Assembly (NCBI GenBank): GCA_021201665.1
Contig: JAJQEO010000071.1
Span: 1 to 64,000, forward strand
DNA: 64,000 nucleotides
Direction: 5' to 3'
Source of the DNA: Lachnospiraceae bacterium
GTDB taxonomy: Bacteria > Bacillota > Clostridia > Lachnospirales > Lachnospiraceae
Shown here: piece after piece, positions 52,544 through 62,161 of the stretch
Position numbering within the stretch: the first letter of the stretch is position 1
Layout of the letters: each line of letters begins with the position of its first letter
Notes under the pieces: generated by a model
Seen by the model: only the letters and a program-made list of their open reading frames with translations
Database searches by the model: none
Told to the model about the DNA's origin: nothing
Translations under genes and position numbers: made by a program

Positions 52544-54004
52544 TCAGTCCACCCCGGCAAGGACTCCATTGTTGTCAGAAGCATCCTCTGCGGAGGCCTC
52601 AGCCTCGCCAGAGTCGTTTCCTGCCGGATCTGTCCCTGAGGATGTCGATTCATCTGACGAATCAGATACGGAGGAATCCACACCTGCTGATGCGTCTGAC
52701 CCGGATGAACCCGCGTCCGCCGACGTATCTGACCCAGTTGAACCCACATCTGCTGACGCATCCGTCCCAGTTGCTCCCGCATCCGCTGATGTATCCGTCC
52801 CGGAAGTGCCCGCATTCCCCGACGCATCTGACACGAAAGTTTCTGCATCCGCTGACGCATCTGTCCCGGTTGAGCCCGCGTCCGTTGATACGCCTGACAC
52901 AGAAGTATCTGAAGCATCCTCTCCGGCAGATCGCGCTTCCGCCGTACTCCCGGCCAGATCCTCCCCGGTTTCGGTCTCACCTGAGTCAGCATCTTCCTCT
53001 GCTTCATCCGCGTTCCCGGCCTCTTCAGTCTCCTCTAAGTTCGGCTCCCCTTCTGCCTCCCCGGATTCCAGCGTCTCCATCTCTATAATCTCCTGATTCA
53101 TAATAAACACATTATTCAGGTCAATCTCATCCCAGAACAACACATTACTGGAGCCTTCGATCGTAATCTTCACGCCATTAATGGTATCAGAGGTTTCACA
53201 GATGGAATTCACGATCGCATAAAGCGCCGCCTCCGCCGAAGGAGCGTTTTCCGCCGGAGCCTGATTAAACTCTTCGCTGAAATTCAACGTACAGATACCA
53301 TTTTTCTCCGAGACATCCACAATCTCCGTGGAGGAATTAAGCACAGCCCTCCGGTCCGAATACTCCGATCCCGCTATCAGCTGCTCCACAATCACGCGTC
53401 CTAAGACCATGTTGCTCGAATAATCCACGTTCCGCACTTCTTTTTTCAGCTTTGTACCGTCCTGATTCGGGAAATACAGCACAAGGGAGGCCGACTGATA
53501 GGAATTAATGCCTCCGTTTTTGGTATCAATAAAGCTCTCCGCATCCATCGCAGCAACAGCTTCCCCATCCGCGTCCACCAGCTGCCTGGAATCCACGGTA
53601 ATCATAATTTTCGTAACGCCCGGAATCTGACAGATCGTCTTAACCACAGCCGCGCGCAGCAGCACCTCGGTCGTGTTGCTCATCTCATAATATTCGGAGG
53701 AAAAATCAATGCGCAGCGCGTCGATTCCACGCTCATAGCCCTGATAAACCACCGTTTCGGGAATCGTACTGGCATACAGGGCATCCTCCGGAACCGTGGC
53801 CATCTGCGTCATCAGCTCCGTCATCATCTCATCAAAGGTCTCCGCTGACGGGACATAGCTGACCTCGTAAAGGCTGGTTCCTGACGAACTCTTATAATAA
53901 ATCGTATAGCTGGTACTTTTGCTGCCGTTATTCGCGCAGCCGCCGAGCATCATCAGCGCGGCAGTCAGCGCCAGTACGGCAAATAATCTTTTTATACAGC
54001 TCAC
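52544..54004 (-). CDS. GerMN-domain lipoprotein with long Ser/Asp/Ala/Thr repeat tail
   Basis: Sporulation/germination-type lipoprotein. GTG 54004, five bases after GGAGGG, gives a clean signal, CIKRLFAVLALTAALMMLGGC, with lipobox LGGC; the ORF-track ATG would add 23 residues in front of the signal. Two GerMN domains (about residues 35-150 and 175-295; for example LRIDFSSEYYEM and CTLNFSEEFNQAP) are followed by about 170 residues of acidic repeats (GSTGTDASADA units). GerM in Bacillus acts in engulfment. It lies 26 bp from comEC and 130 bp from the kinase gene, all leftwards. Confidence 0.85.
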   Translation of the reverse strand: MSCIKRLFAVLALTAALMMLGGCANNGSKSTSYTIYYKSSSGTSLYEVSYVPSAETFDEMMTELMTQMATVPEDALYASTIPETVVYQGYERGIDALRIDFSSEYYEMSNTTEVLLRAAVVKTICQIPGVTKIMITVDSRQLVDADGEAVAAMDAESFIDTKNGGINSYQSASLVLYFPNQDGTKLKKEVRNVDYSSNMVLGRVIVEQLIAGSEYSDRRAVLNSSTEIVDVSEKNGICTLNFSEEFNQAPAENAPSAEAALYAIVNSICETSDTINGVKITIEGSSNVLFWDEIDLNNVFIMNQEIIEMETLESGEAEGEPNLEETEEAGNADEAEEDADSGETETGEDLAGSTAEARSAGEDASDTSVSGVSTDAGSTGTDASADAETFVSDASGNAGTSGTDTSADAGATGTDASADVGSTGSDTSADAGSSGSDASAGVDSSVSDSSDESTSSGTDPAGNDSGEAEASAEDASDNNGVLAGVD

Positions 54005-54134
54005 CGAATCCCTCCATACATCCGCCAGGGCCGACAAAAACTCGTCCGCGCGGTATGTCATAAAGCTCTCCAACGCAGCCAGAAGATTCCTTATGGCTGA
54101 CGTGTGACAATGCTGCTGATTTCAGCCATGCATG

Positions 54135-55652
54135 TCACGGCACATATTTCAGCGGAATGCGCACCGTAAAGGTCGTTCCCTCGCCCTCGCGGCTGTAGAC
54201 CTTGATAGCGCCATGGTGCATCAGCACCGCGCTCCTTGTGATCGCCAGTCCCAGACCGGTGCCGCCGATCTCGCGGGAATGTGATTTGTCCACCCGGTAA
54301 AAGCACTCAAAAATATGCTCCTGGGAATCCTCCGGTATCCCGATGCCGGAGTCCTCCACCTTGATATAAAAATACTTGCTGTCCACGTTCAGGGAGACAT
54401 GCACCCAGCCTCCCTCTTTGTTGTACTTAATGCCATTCTCGACCAGGTTGGAGATCGCCAGCGTCAGCTTGGTCTCATCAACCTCGGCAAGCACCGGCTT
54501 AAAGCTCTCCAGCACCAGCTCGATATTCCGCGTCGCCCCGATCGGGCGCAGTCTTTTCAGCACCAGCTCGATCAGCTGGTTGATATTGGTCTCCTCGATA
54601 TGCACATCCGAGGAACGCTTATCCATCTTCACCAGGGAGAGCAGATCCGTGATGATCTTATTCTCACGGTCGACTTCTTCCGCGATATCTGTCATGAACT
54701 CCTTGTACAGCTCCACAGGCACATCATCCTGCGCCAGGAGAGAATCCGCCAGCACCTTCATGGATGTGATCGGCGTCTTCAGCTCATGGGAGACATTTGA
54801 CACAAACTCCTGTCTGGAATCCTCCTGCGCCTTCATACGTTTGAGCATGCGGTTGTACGCCTCTGCCAGAAGCTGGGTCTCCGTATAGTCCGGAATTGAA
54901 ATCTCCTCATCATTCACACCCGCGACATCCTCCAGGGACTGGGTGATTTTACCAAACGGCCGCGTAAGGATCCGCGAGACATAAAACGCAATCCCAAGGA
55001 TCAGAACGACCAGAATCGACTGCATCTGAAAAACCGTCCTGCTGATGCCGGCCTTTCCATTCGCGATGTCCTGGGTCGGCACGCTGATAATCATAATCCC
55101 GTCCGTCTCCCCGCTCTCAGAGTCCGTCGTCGGGATCGTCATTTCCAGAAACTGATTGTCCTCGTCATAGTTCGTGGAATTTGTCCCCAGGAAGGTCAGA
55201 AGCACCTCTTCCGAAATAATCACCTTATCCACATCAATATCATAGGTATCTTTAATTATGCGAAAATTACTGTTGACCAGAATGACACGCCCTGAATACA
55301 GCGACGCCATCTGGTCAATCAGCTTGTCTACCTGGTCGGAGCTGTTCCCATGCATATAGCCGGACTCCGCGATCTGCTCCAGAATCTGCTGGCACTGCGT
55401 GTTCAGGAGCTGTGCCTTCTGCTCCACGGCCTGTGCTTCGTAATTGGACAGAACCGCCACCCTCATCAGCAGCACCGGAATCACGCCCACCAAAATAAAG
55501 AACAGGAAAATGCGTGCCTGCAGACTTTTAAAATATTTGTAAATGAATGGCTTAATGCTGGAAATAGTAACCCACTCCCCACTTTGTATGTACGTATTTC
55601 GGCTCGCTCGGATTAGTCTCGATCTTCTCGCGCAGGCGGCGGATATGCACAT
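54135..55652 (-). CDS. Sensor histidine kinase (WalK/PhoR-like), start uncertain
   Basis: Membrane sensor kinase of the neighbouring response regulator. Two helices (RIFLFFILVGVIPVLLMRVAV and SILVVLILGIAFYV) flank an extracytoplasmic sensor of about 150 residues. A HAMP region, the HisKA phosphosite FVSNVSHELKTPITSM, the N box NLVENGIKYN, and G1/F/G2 motifs (DSGIGIPED, ECFYRVDKSHSREIGGTGLGLAI) follow. No PAS domain is seen. The only ATG (55652) lies 100 bp inside the regulator gene. The natural protein probably begins near ISSIKPFIYKYF, perhaps at an ATT codon 8-9 nt after GGGGAG. Confidence 0.9.
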   Translation of the reverse strand: MCISAACARRSRLIRASRNTYIQSGEWVTISSIKPFIYKYFKSLQARIFLFFILVGVIPVLLMRVAVLSNYEAQAVEQKAQLLNTQCQQILEQIAESGYMHGNSSDQVDKLIDQMASLYSGRVILVNSNFRIIKDTYDIDVDKVIISEEVLLTFLGTNSTNYDEDNQFLEMTIPTTDSESGETDGIMIISVPTQDIANGKAGISRTVFQMQSILVVLILGIAFYVSRILTRPFGKITQSLEDVAGVNDEEISIPDYTETQLLAEAYNRMLKRMKAQEDSRQEFVSNVSHELKTPITSMKVLADSLLAQDDVPVELYKEFMTDIAEEVDRENKIITDLLSLVKMDKRSSDVHIEETNINQLIELVLKRLRPIGATRNIELVLESFKPVLAEVDETKLTLAISNLVENGIKYNKEGGWVHVSLNVDSKYFYIKVEDSGIGIPEDSQEHIFECFYRVDKSHSREIGGTGLGLAITRSAVLMHHGAIKVYSREGEGTTFTVRIPLKYVP

Positions 55653-56241
55653 CTACGGTCCTGACATCCCCCGGATATTCGTATCCCCATACTGTATTCA
55701 GAAGGCTCTCGCGGCTGTAAACCTTGTTCGGGTTGAAAACGAGCAGCTCCAGCAGATCATACTCCTTGGTCGTCAGATTCACCTCTTTGCCCGCGATGCT
55801 GACCCTCCTGCCGTCACAGTCCAGTACCAGATCCCCCACCTCGACAATCTTGCCCTTCGGCTCAGGCGTATTTCTCTGCGATGTCCTGCGGATGATGGCC
55901 TTGAGTCTTGCCTTTACTTCGAGAATGTTAAATGGCTTTGTGATATAGTCATCCGCTCCATACTCCAGACCCATAATCTTATCCATATCATCACCCTTGG
56001 CTGTCAGCATGACAATCGGCACATCCGAAAACTCCCGGATCTGCTGGCAGACCTCCAGTCCGTCCAGCTTCGGAAGCATCAGGTCCAGGAGAATAATATC
56101 GTATTTGTTCTCCTTTGCCAGCCGGACCGCTTCCTCGCCGTCATACGCGCAGTCCACTTCCATGTCATCCTGCTCCAGACTGAACCGGATTCCTTTTACA
56201 ATCAGCTTTTCATCATCCACTACCAGAACTCTCTTCGCCAT
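55552..56241 (-). CDS. OmpR/PhoB-family response regulator (WalR-like)
   Basis: DNA-binding partner of the downstream kinase. The receiver domain has acidic residues DDEK near the start, the phospho-Asp in IILLDLMLPKLDG and the Lys in TKPFN. A winged helix follows (LTTKEYDLLELLVFNPNKVYSRESLLNTVWGYEYPGDVRTVDVHIRRLREKI), very like WalR/YycF. The 229-residue length is normal. TGAGGAGTAG precedes the ATG. The stop overlaps the kinase reading frame, so expression is coupled. Likely targets in such bacteria are cell-wall hydrolase genes, but none is proven here. Confidence 0.95.
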   Translation of the reverse strand: MAKRVLVVDDEKLIVKGIRFSLEQDDMEVDCAYDGEEAVRLAKENKYDIILLDLMLPKLDGLEVCQQIREFSDVPIVMLTAKGDDMDKIMGLEYGADDYITKPFNILEVKARLKAIIRRTSQRNTPEPKGKIVEVGDLVLDCDGRRVSIAGKEVNLTTKEYDLLELLVFNPNKVYSRESLLNTVWGYEYPGDVRTVDVHIRRLREKIETNPSEPKYVHTKWGVGYYFQH

Positions 56242-56318
56242 AATCTACTCCTCACATTTCCATCCACGCACATCACTGGCAGACGTGCCTCGCGCATCAA
56301 TCACCGGATATGCACAGG

Positions 56319-57341
56319 TTACACTGTTATCAGGTCTTTTATCTGAGAGAACACTCCGCTTTTAATTCCCGAAATGTTCTGGATCTCTTCAATCGACGCA
56401 AACGCGCCATGCGTATCGCGGTAGGCCACGATCGCGTCCGCCTTTGACTCCCCGATCCCCGGCAGAGTCATCAGCTCCTCCCGGGTCGCTGTATTAATAT
56501 TTATCCTTCCGTCCGAAGCAGTCCCTGAATCCGTCGCTTCAGCGGCTGAAGAAGATGTCTCTCCGGAGCCATCCGCTGCCGCGCCTGCAGAAGAAGCATC
56601 CGTGCCGCCGGTGCCATCAGAAGTCCCGGAAATGCCCGTCCCTGAAGCACTTCCAGACATTCCCTCCGGAACCATGCCGGATTCCCTCATCAGGTCTGTC
56701 TCCTCGACCGTATAGATATAAAGCTTCTGCCCGTCGCTGAGCGTCGCGGCCTGGTTCAGCCACTCCTCATCAGCCTCGGCAGAAAACCCGCCCGCCAGCT
56801 CAACCGCGTCACAGACACGCATGTCCTCCCGGATCGGATAGACCCCCGGGTCATTCACGGCTCCACAAACATAAACATATCCCACGATCGCTTCTGTCTC
56901 GGAAGCTTCCGATACAGATGTACTCAGCCCCGCGAGCGTATCTGGCACTCCCGTCTGATTCGATGAGACTTCCGCCTGGGCGTTATTCGCTGTACTGCCC
57001 TCTGTTTTCACATTACCGGACTGCGCATCCGAAGAATCCGCAGATTCTTCCGCATCCGCAGACTTCGTCCCGGCACTCTCCGCACCAGATACTGTCCCTG
57101 TATCGTCTGCGCCAGACGCTGTTCCTGCGCCGTCCGCGTCCGATTCTTTCCCACTGTCGGCCGCGCCAGGCACTGTCCCTGTGCCATCCTCGTCCGATTC
57201 CCTCCCGCTGTCGTCCATGTCCGCCGCTGTTTCCTCCGTCAGTCCTGCCGTGTAGATCGGCGCGGAAGATGAGCAGCCGGAAAGGGTCAATAAAGTAAAG
57301 CATAACAGGGCTGTGACCAGCCCGATTTTTATATTTTGCAT
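56319..57341 (-). CDS. ComEA-like lipoprotein (SLBB plus helix-hairpin-helix)
   Basis: Surface DNA-binding protein of the competence system. ATG 57341 (MQNIKIGLVTALLCFTLLTLSGC) gives a lipoprotein signal with lipobox LSGC. A Ser/Asp/Gly/Ala/Thr-rich linker of about 110 residues follows. The SLBB domain is GYVYVCGAVNDPGVYPIREDMRV, then a second linker and the tandem helix-hairpin-helix ININTATREELMTLPGIGESKADAIVAYRDTHG. No strong ribosome binding site precedes 57341; a TTG at 57377 is the alternative. It lies 77 bp upstream of the response regulator. Confidence 0.88.
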   Translation of the reverse strand: MQNIKIGLVTALLCFTLLTLSGCSSSAPIYTAGLTEETAADMDDSGRESDEDGTGTVPGAADSGKESDADGAGTASGADDTGTVSGAESAGTKSADAEESADSSDAQSGNVKTEGSTANNAQAEVSSNQTGVPDTLAGLSTSVSEASETEAIVGYVYVCGAVNDPGVYPIREDMRVCDAVELAGGFSAEADEEWLNQAATLSDGQKLYIYTVEETDLMRESGMVPEGMSGSASGTGISGTSDGTGGTDASSAGAAADGSGETSSSAAEATDSGTASDGRININTATREELMTLPGIGESKADAIVAYRDTHGAFASIEEIQNISGIKSGVFSQIKDLITV

Positions 57342-57495
57342 TTTTTGCAGCCACAGCTGCCGTTTCCCATATGCCAATTTATTTTAACGAAAAAATTACA
57401 GATTTGCAACAGATTTTTACAGTTTAGGAAAAAATTAAGGACATAAAATGAAACAATCAGGAGGGGTCTGCAAATTGACCAGATTTGAGCAGATA

Positions 57496-57924
57496 CTACC
57501 ATTTAAACAGGATAATCCCCACTACCGCGACTGCCATGCCGATGACTTTCCGTCCTTCGAGCGGCTGCCGCTCCACGCCGAACAGCCCCATCAGTTCAAT
57601 GACATAGGCAATGATCAGCTGCGCGACCACGATGAGCATCGCCGCGCGCGCCGGTCCTAAAGCACTCATTGCCTTTACAACCGTGATGGTAATGAAAGCG
57701 CCGATCACGCCTGAAAGGAGCATATATTTCGGCTCCACGTCCGTCAGCGCCATCACATGTGTCCGGTCGGTAAACAGCCAGGCCGCGAGACAGACGAGCA
57801 GCGCCGTCAGCTGCACAAACGCAGAGGACAGCCAGAGGCTCGTCTGCTTTGTCATTTCCGTATTAAAGACACCCTGGACGCTCATAAGCGTACCTGAAAC
57901 AATCGCTGTCAAAATCCCCCACAT
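57496..57924 (-). CDS. DUF606/DMT-superfamily small membrane protein
   Basis: A 142-residue protein with five predicted helices (GILTAIVSGTLMSVQGVFNTEM, SSAFVQLTALLVCLAAWLF, YMLLSGVIGAFITITVVKAM, PARAAMLIVVAQLIIAYVIEL and VIGMAVAVVGIILF). This matches the YdcZ/DUF606 branch of the drug/metabolite transporter superfamily. Substrate unknown. GGGGAGGATTGGGTCA precedes the ATG. It follows the arginine operon terminator in the same direction. Confidence 0.85.
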   Translation of the reverse strand: MWGILTAIVSGTLMSVQGVFNTEMTKQTSLWLSSAFVQLTALLVCLAAWLFTDRTHVMALTDVEPKYMLLSGVIGAFITITVVKAMSALGPARAAMLIVVAQLIIAYVIELMGLFGVERQPLEGRKVIGMAVAVVGIILFKW

Positions 57925-58018
57925 TGACCCAATCCTCCCCGGTTATTATTTTAGATTAGGATACCCGGATTTTATGAAAAAATGTACTATCCGAATGAGA
58001 AAAAAGCCAATTCTGATT

Positions 58019-58067
58019 AAAAACGCCTGGCACTGCGGTATTCTCTCCCGCAATGTCAGGCGTTTTT
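58019..58067 (-). terminator. Terminator of the arginine operon
   Basis: AAAAACGCCTGACATTGCGG pairs with CCGCAGTGCCAGGCGTTTTT around a short loop, with T tracts on both strands. It lies about 95 bp after the argD stop. Confidence 0.88.
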
Positions 58068-58159
58068 CTATATTGATATATGATCCAGGCGGCATTTGCA
58101 CCTGCTTCTTTCATCATGCGTGCGCAAGCCAAGCCGGCCGGCGTATGCGCCATGCCTTC

Positions 58160-59365
58160 TCACAAAGATGCTTCCAGTCTCCTCACCATCTCGTCGATGT
58201 CTTCTTTTTCAATCACGAGCGGCGGCACGAAGCGGAGTACATTGCTGCCGGCGCTCATAATGACCAGCCCATTTTCAAGCGCTTTGCTTACGATCTCGCC
58301 GACCGGCCGGCCTTCGACCTCGATGCCCTGCATAAAGCCCATTCCGCGGCGTGCTTTCAGGAAGTCATATTTTCCCACCAGCGCGTCCAGCTGCTGCTCC
58401 AGATATGGCGTGAGCGCCTGGACATGTTCAAGAATGTGAAGCTCTTCGAACAGATCAAACACCTTCGACACCGCCGCGCAGGCAAAGGGATTACCGCCAT
58501 AGGTCGTACCGTGGTCTCCGGGTACCAGAGAAGCGTTCGCGACCTTTTCACTCAATATAAACGCGCCGACCGGCACCCCGCAGCCAAGCGCCTTCGCGCT
58601 TGTCATGATATCCGGCGCCACGCCATACTGCTGGCAGGCAAACCAGCTGCCGGTGCGGCCCATACCGCACTGAACCTCATCGAGGATCATCAGTATATCC
58701 TTCTCATCACAGAGTGCGCGGACGCCTTTCAGGAAATCAGGATCCGCGGGATAAATGCCGCCTTCGCCCTGTACGGTCTCCAGAATAACCGCGCAGGTGC
58801 GGTCCGTAACCTGAGCCTTCACGCTCTCCAGATCGTTAAAATCCGCAAACCTCACGCCGCCCATCAGCGGTTTAAACGCTTCCTGATAATGCGGGTTTCC
58901 GGTCACGGCAAGTGCGCCGACGCTCCTGCCGTGGAAGGAGTGATTCATCGCGATGAGCTCATACGCCGGAGCTTCTTTTCTGTTTTTTTCCTGCTCCTTC
59001 AGATACGCGTATTTCCGTGCAGCCTTCAGGGCGCCCTCGATCGCCTCTGTTCCGCTGTTGGTGAAAAACACCTTACTGAGGCCGCTCGCCTTTGCCAGCT
59101 TCTGCGCCGCCTCGGGGAGCGGTTCGTTGTAAAAGAGATTGGATGTGTGGATAATCTTGTCGATCTGCGCTTTCAGCGCGTCATTATAGGCCTGGTTGCC
59201 ATAGCCAAGCGCAAATACCGCGATCCCTGCTCCGAAATCCAGATATTGTTTCCCATCCACATCGGTGAGGTACACGCCCTCGCCCTTTTCAAATACGACC
59301 GGAAACCGGTTGTAGGTATGGAGCACATACTGCTCCGTGAGATCCATATAGTCTTTGCTGATCAT
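58160..59365 (-). CDS. argD: Acetylornithine aminotransferase
   Basis: PLP-dependent enzyme that makes N-acetylornithine from N-acetylglutamate semialdehyde. The 401-residue protein has YLDFGAGIAVFALGYG, FFTNSGTEAIEGALKAARKY, MNHSFHGRSVGALAVTG, LILDEVQCGMGRTG-type LMILDEVQCGMGR and the PLP Lys in MTSAKALGCGVPVGAF. Length is normal. ATG 59365 follows GGAGAAAAAGAGC. It is last in the leftward operon argC-argJ-argB-argD, 135 bp after argB. Confidence 0.96.
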   Translation of the reverse strand: MISKDYMDLTEQYVLHTYNRFPVVFEKGEGVYLTDVDGKQYLDFGAGIAVFALGYGNQAYNDALKAQIDKIIHTSNLFYNEPLPEAAQKLAKASGLSKVFFTNSGTEAIEGALKAARKYAYLKEQEKNRKEAPAYELIAMNHSFHGRSVGALAVTGNPHYQEAFKPLMGGVRFADFNDLESVKAQVTDRTCAVILETVQGEGGIYPADPDFLKGVRALCDEKDILMILDEVQCGMGRTGSWFACQQYGVAPDIMTSAKALGCGVPVGAFILSEKVANASLVPGDHGTTYGGNPFACAAVSKVFDLFEELHILEHVQALTPYLEQQLDALVGKYDFLKARRGMGFMQGIEVEGRPVGEIVSKALENGLVIMSAGSNVLRFVPPLVIEKEDIDEMVRRLEASL

Positions 59366-59500
59366 TGCTCTTTTTCTCCATTTTTCTGCTATTCGTAACT
59401 GTTCAGTGTCCTCACAGCTACGTCCATACTTTGGTTCGACTTCATTCTGGTCAGATGACAGGCTTTCCCTCCATCCCTGATTGAAATACTGCTTATCCTG

Positions 59501-60403
59501 TCAGTTTTCCTGAAAATACCGTTCTTCCTGGTCGCCGATGATGGCCGTACCGATTCCTTTGTTGGTGAAAAATTCAAGGAGCAGGCAGTGTTCAATCCGG
59601 CCGTCCAGAATGTGGACTCTCGATACCCCGGCTTCAATTGCCGCGATACAGTTCTGCAGCTTCGGCAGCATGCCTCCGCCGGCGTTGCCGCTCTTTAAAA
59701 ACTCCTTTGCCTCCGGAATCGTCAGCTCGCTGATCAGAGACGTGTGATCGAGCGGGTCGCGGTAAACCCCCTCAATGTCGCTTAAGAACACCAGCTTCGC
59801 GGCCTTAACCGCCGTCGCGATCGCACAGGCCGCGTCGTCCGCGTTGATATTGAAGGAATGATATTCGTCGTCCGAGCCGACCGGGCAGATGACCGGGATA
59901 AAATCATTGTCGAGAAGCGTGTCAAGCAGCTGGGTATTGACCTCCTTTACCTCGCCGACATAGCCGATGTCCTTCCCTCCGGCAAGCTTTTTGTCCACCT
60001 TCAGCACCGTGCCATCCTTGCCGCTGATGCCGACCGCCTTCAGGCCGGTTTTTTCCATCATGGAGACGAGGCCCTTGTTGATCCGGTTCAGCACCATCTC
60101 CGCCACCTCCATCGTCTCCTTGTCCGTGACGCGCAGGCCGTTGACAAACTGTGTTTCCAGGCCGACCTTGCCGATCCACTTTGTAATCTCCTTGCCGCCG
60201 CCGTGCACAATGATCGGGCGAAAGCCGACCAGCTTTAAAAGCGCTACGTCACGGATCACGCTTTTTTTCAGCTCATGATCCACCATCGCGCTGCCGCCGT
60301 ATTTCACCACAATTGTTTTCCCCTGAAAGCGCTGTATGTACGGCAGCGCCTCGATCAGGACGTTGGCTTTCGCAAGCCAGAGCTCCATATCTGTTGATTC
60401 CAT
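59501..60403 (-). CDS. argB: Acetylglutamate kinase
   Basis: Phosphorylates N-acetylglutamate, usually the arginine-sensitive step in organisms with the cyclic pathway. Start ATG 60403 ([16 protein letters not shown]) has GAGGATAAAGAC and gives 300 residues; the ORF-track start adds 20. Motifs: [55 protein letters not shown] and [37 protein letters not shown]. An N-terminal helix as in arginine-inhibited hexameric kinases is present, which suggests feedback control. Confidence 0.96.
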   Translation of the reverse strand: MESTDMELWLAKANVLIEALPYIQRFQGKTIVVKYGGSAMVDHELKKSVIRDVALLKLVGFRPIIVHGGGKEITKWIGKVGLETQFVNGLRVTDKETMEVAEMVLNRINKGLVSMMEKTGLKAVGISGKDGTVLKVDKKLAGGKDIGYVGEVKEVNTQLLDTLLDNDFIPVICPVGSDDEYHSFNINADDAACAIATAVKAAKLVFLSDIEGVYRDPLDHTSLISELTIPEAKEFLKSGNAGGGMLPKLQNCIAAIEAGVSRVHILDGRIEHCLLLEFFTNKGIGTAIIGDQEERYFQEN

Positions 60404-60513
60404 GTCTTTATCCTCTATTCTTTTTCTTTTATCCATAGCGAAACACAATACCTCCTCAGACACACCTCAGGGCTCCGCGTTCCGCCTGTACCGGTCATAA
60501 ATTAGTCTGCATC

Positions 60514-61845
60514 TCAGCTCCGATAGTCCGCATTTATTTTCACATAATCGTATGTCAGGTCGCAGCCCCAGGCGGTGGCGGTGGCGTCACCCATTTTCAG
60601 GTCCACGATGGCCGTAACGGCGGATTCGGAAAGGATTTTCGTTGCTTCCTCCTCGCTGTAACCGTTTGGCACGCCGTTTTCAATAATCTTGATTTTCCCG
60701 GCCGCACTCTCAAAGTACACATCCACCTGTTCTGGATCGAAATCTGCGCCGGAATATCCCATCGCGCAGAGGATCCGCCCGCAGTTGGCGTCGTGTCCGT
60801 AAATCATTGCCTTCACCAGGCTGGAGGAGACTACCGACTTGCTGATGGTCACGGCCTGCTCCTTGCTTTTAGCGCCGATAATTTTCACCTCAAGCATGGC
60901 GGTCGCGCCCTCGCCGTCTGCGGCCATCTTCTTCGCCAGAAGTGTGTTTACCTCATTGAGTGCCGCAAAAAACAGCTGATAATCCTCATTTTCTCTGGTA
61001 ATCTCCGGATTCCCGGCCAGGCCGTTCGCCAGCACGAGGCAGGTGTCGTTGGTCGAGGTATCGCCGTCTACGGAGACCATATTGTAGGTGTCCGGGACGC
61101 TCGCGCTTAAAGCTTTCTGCAGCATTTCCCGGGAAATATCCGCGTCAGTCGTGATAAAGCTCAGCATCGTGCACATGTTCGGGTGAATCATGCCGCTGCC
61201 CTTGCACATGCCGCCGACGGTCACAGTTTTCCCGCCCAGTGTGATCTGTACAGCGGCTTCTTTTTTCACTGTATCCGTGGTCATAATCGCCTCCGCCGCC
61301 AGAGAGCCGCTCTTCTCATCCGGGGAAAGCTGCGGCTTCATGGCCTCAATCCCGGCACAGATCTTATCAATCGGAATCTGCTGCCCGATCACGCCGGTCG
61401 ACGCGATGAGTACCTGATTTTCACGAATATCAAACAATTCGGCTGCCTTTACAGCTGTATCGCGGCAGTAGCCATAGCCCTCCTCACCGGTACAGGCATT
61501 CGCCACGCCGCTGTTGACGACTACCACATGCGCGGTGCCATCCACATCCCTTACCCTCTGTGCGGAACCGACATCCTTCTCCTCCAGATTTCCCGCAGGT
61601 CGTTCGTCGGCAGCACGATACGTGTAACATTCGCTTTCCCGGTTCCCAACACACCCCTTCACAATCGCCTGATCCCACTTAACCGGGGCGGCCTTATAAA
61701 GGTTGGTCGTAAAGGTTCCAGCCACGCGGCACGCCTTTTCGCTGTAGATCATTGCCATGTCTTTTCCGCTTTTCTTAATCCCTGCGGCGATCCCCGTCGC
61801 GCAGAAGCCTTTTGCGGCAGTCACGCCGCCTTCGATTATTTTCAT
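60514..61845 (-). CDS. argJ: Glutamate N-acetyltransferase / amino-acid acetyltransferase
   Basis: Self-cleaving enzyme that recycles the acetyl group from acetylornithine to glutamate. ATG 61845 (MKIIEGGVTAAKGF) follows AGGAGGATATAG. Motifs: GIAAGIKKSGKDMAMIYSE, VVVNSGVANACTGEEG, STGVIGQQIPI, GGMCKGSGMIHPNMCTMLSFITTDA with the cleavage Thr in MCTML (usually MATML), and the end GCDLTYDYVKINADYRS. An insertion of about 40 residues (ESECYTYRAADERPAGNLEE) lies before VVVNSG. Presence of argJ means the cyclic acetyl pathway. Confidence 0.95.
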   Translation of the reverse strand: MKIIEGGVTAAKGFCATGIAAGIKKSGKDMAMIYSEKACRVAGTFTTNLYKAAPVKWDQAIVKGCVGNRESECYTYRAADERPAGNLEEKDVGSAQRVRDVDGTAHVVVVNSGVANACTGEEGYGYCRDTAVKAAELFDIRENQVLIASTGVIGQQIPIDKICAGIEAMKPQLSPDEKSGSLAAEAIMTTDTVKKEAAVQITLGGKTVTVGGMCKGSGMIHPNMCTMLSFITTDADISREMLQKALSASVPDTYNMVSVDGDTSTNDTCLVLANGLAGNPEITRENEDYQLFFAALNEVNTLLAKKMAADGEGATAMLEVKIIGAKSKEQAVTISKSVVSSSLVKAMIYGHDANCGRILCAMGYSGADFDPEQVDVYFESAAGKIKIIENGVPNGYSEEEATKILSESAVTAIVDLKMGDATATAWGCDLTYDYVKINADYRS

Positions 61846-61864
61846 ATGAATTCTATATCCTCCT

Positions 61865-62140
61865 GATCCGGACAAGCCGGAGCCAAAACTTTGCCATTTT
61901 ACGTGGGAAACTTTTCTTAAGCTCCAAAATCCTGCCGTTCCCACTAAATCGCTTTACCCAAAATCTTATCTGTACAGGCGACATCCATAAAAGTCGTCGG
62001 TGCAAAAGCGTTTCATGTCCTGTCTCCACACAAAAGTCCTCATGAGCAATAATGCCACAGTCTTCCCATCCGTCACCCCAGGAGCTTATCCATGTTTCTT
62101 GCGAAAAATGGCAAAATTTCAGTTCCGGTTTGTCCGGGTT
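61865..62140. repeat. 276-bp fold-back element in the argC-argJ spacer
   Basis: Ends are imperfect inverted repeats: GATCCGGACAAGCCGGAGCC then AAAACTTTGCCATTTT at the left, and AAAATGGCAAAATTTC then AGTTCCGGTTTGTCCGGGTT at the right. Pairing continues inward (CTTAAGCTCC/GGAGCTTATC, GTTCCCAC/CTTCCCATC, ACAGGCGACAT/ATGTCCTGT). The 316-bp spacer has no gene otherwise. Confidence 0.75.
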
Positions 62141-62161
62141 AGGTGCCGGCCGCAGCTTGTC

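Noticed and set aside
57611-59398. 595-aa plus-strand ORF
   Set aside because: Runs antisense through the DUF606 gene, the terminator and argD; an accidental open frame.
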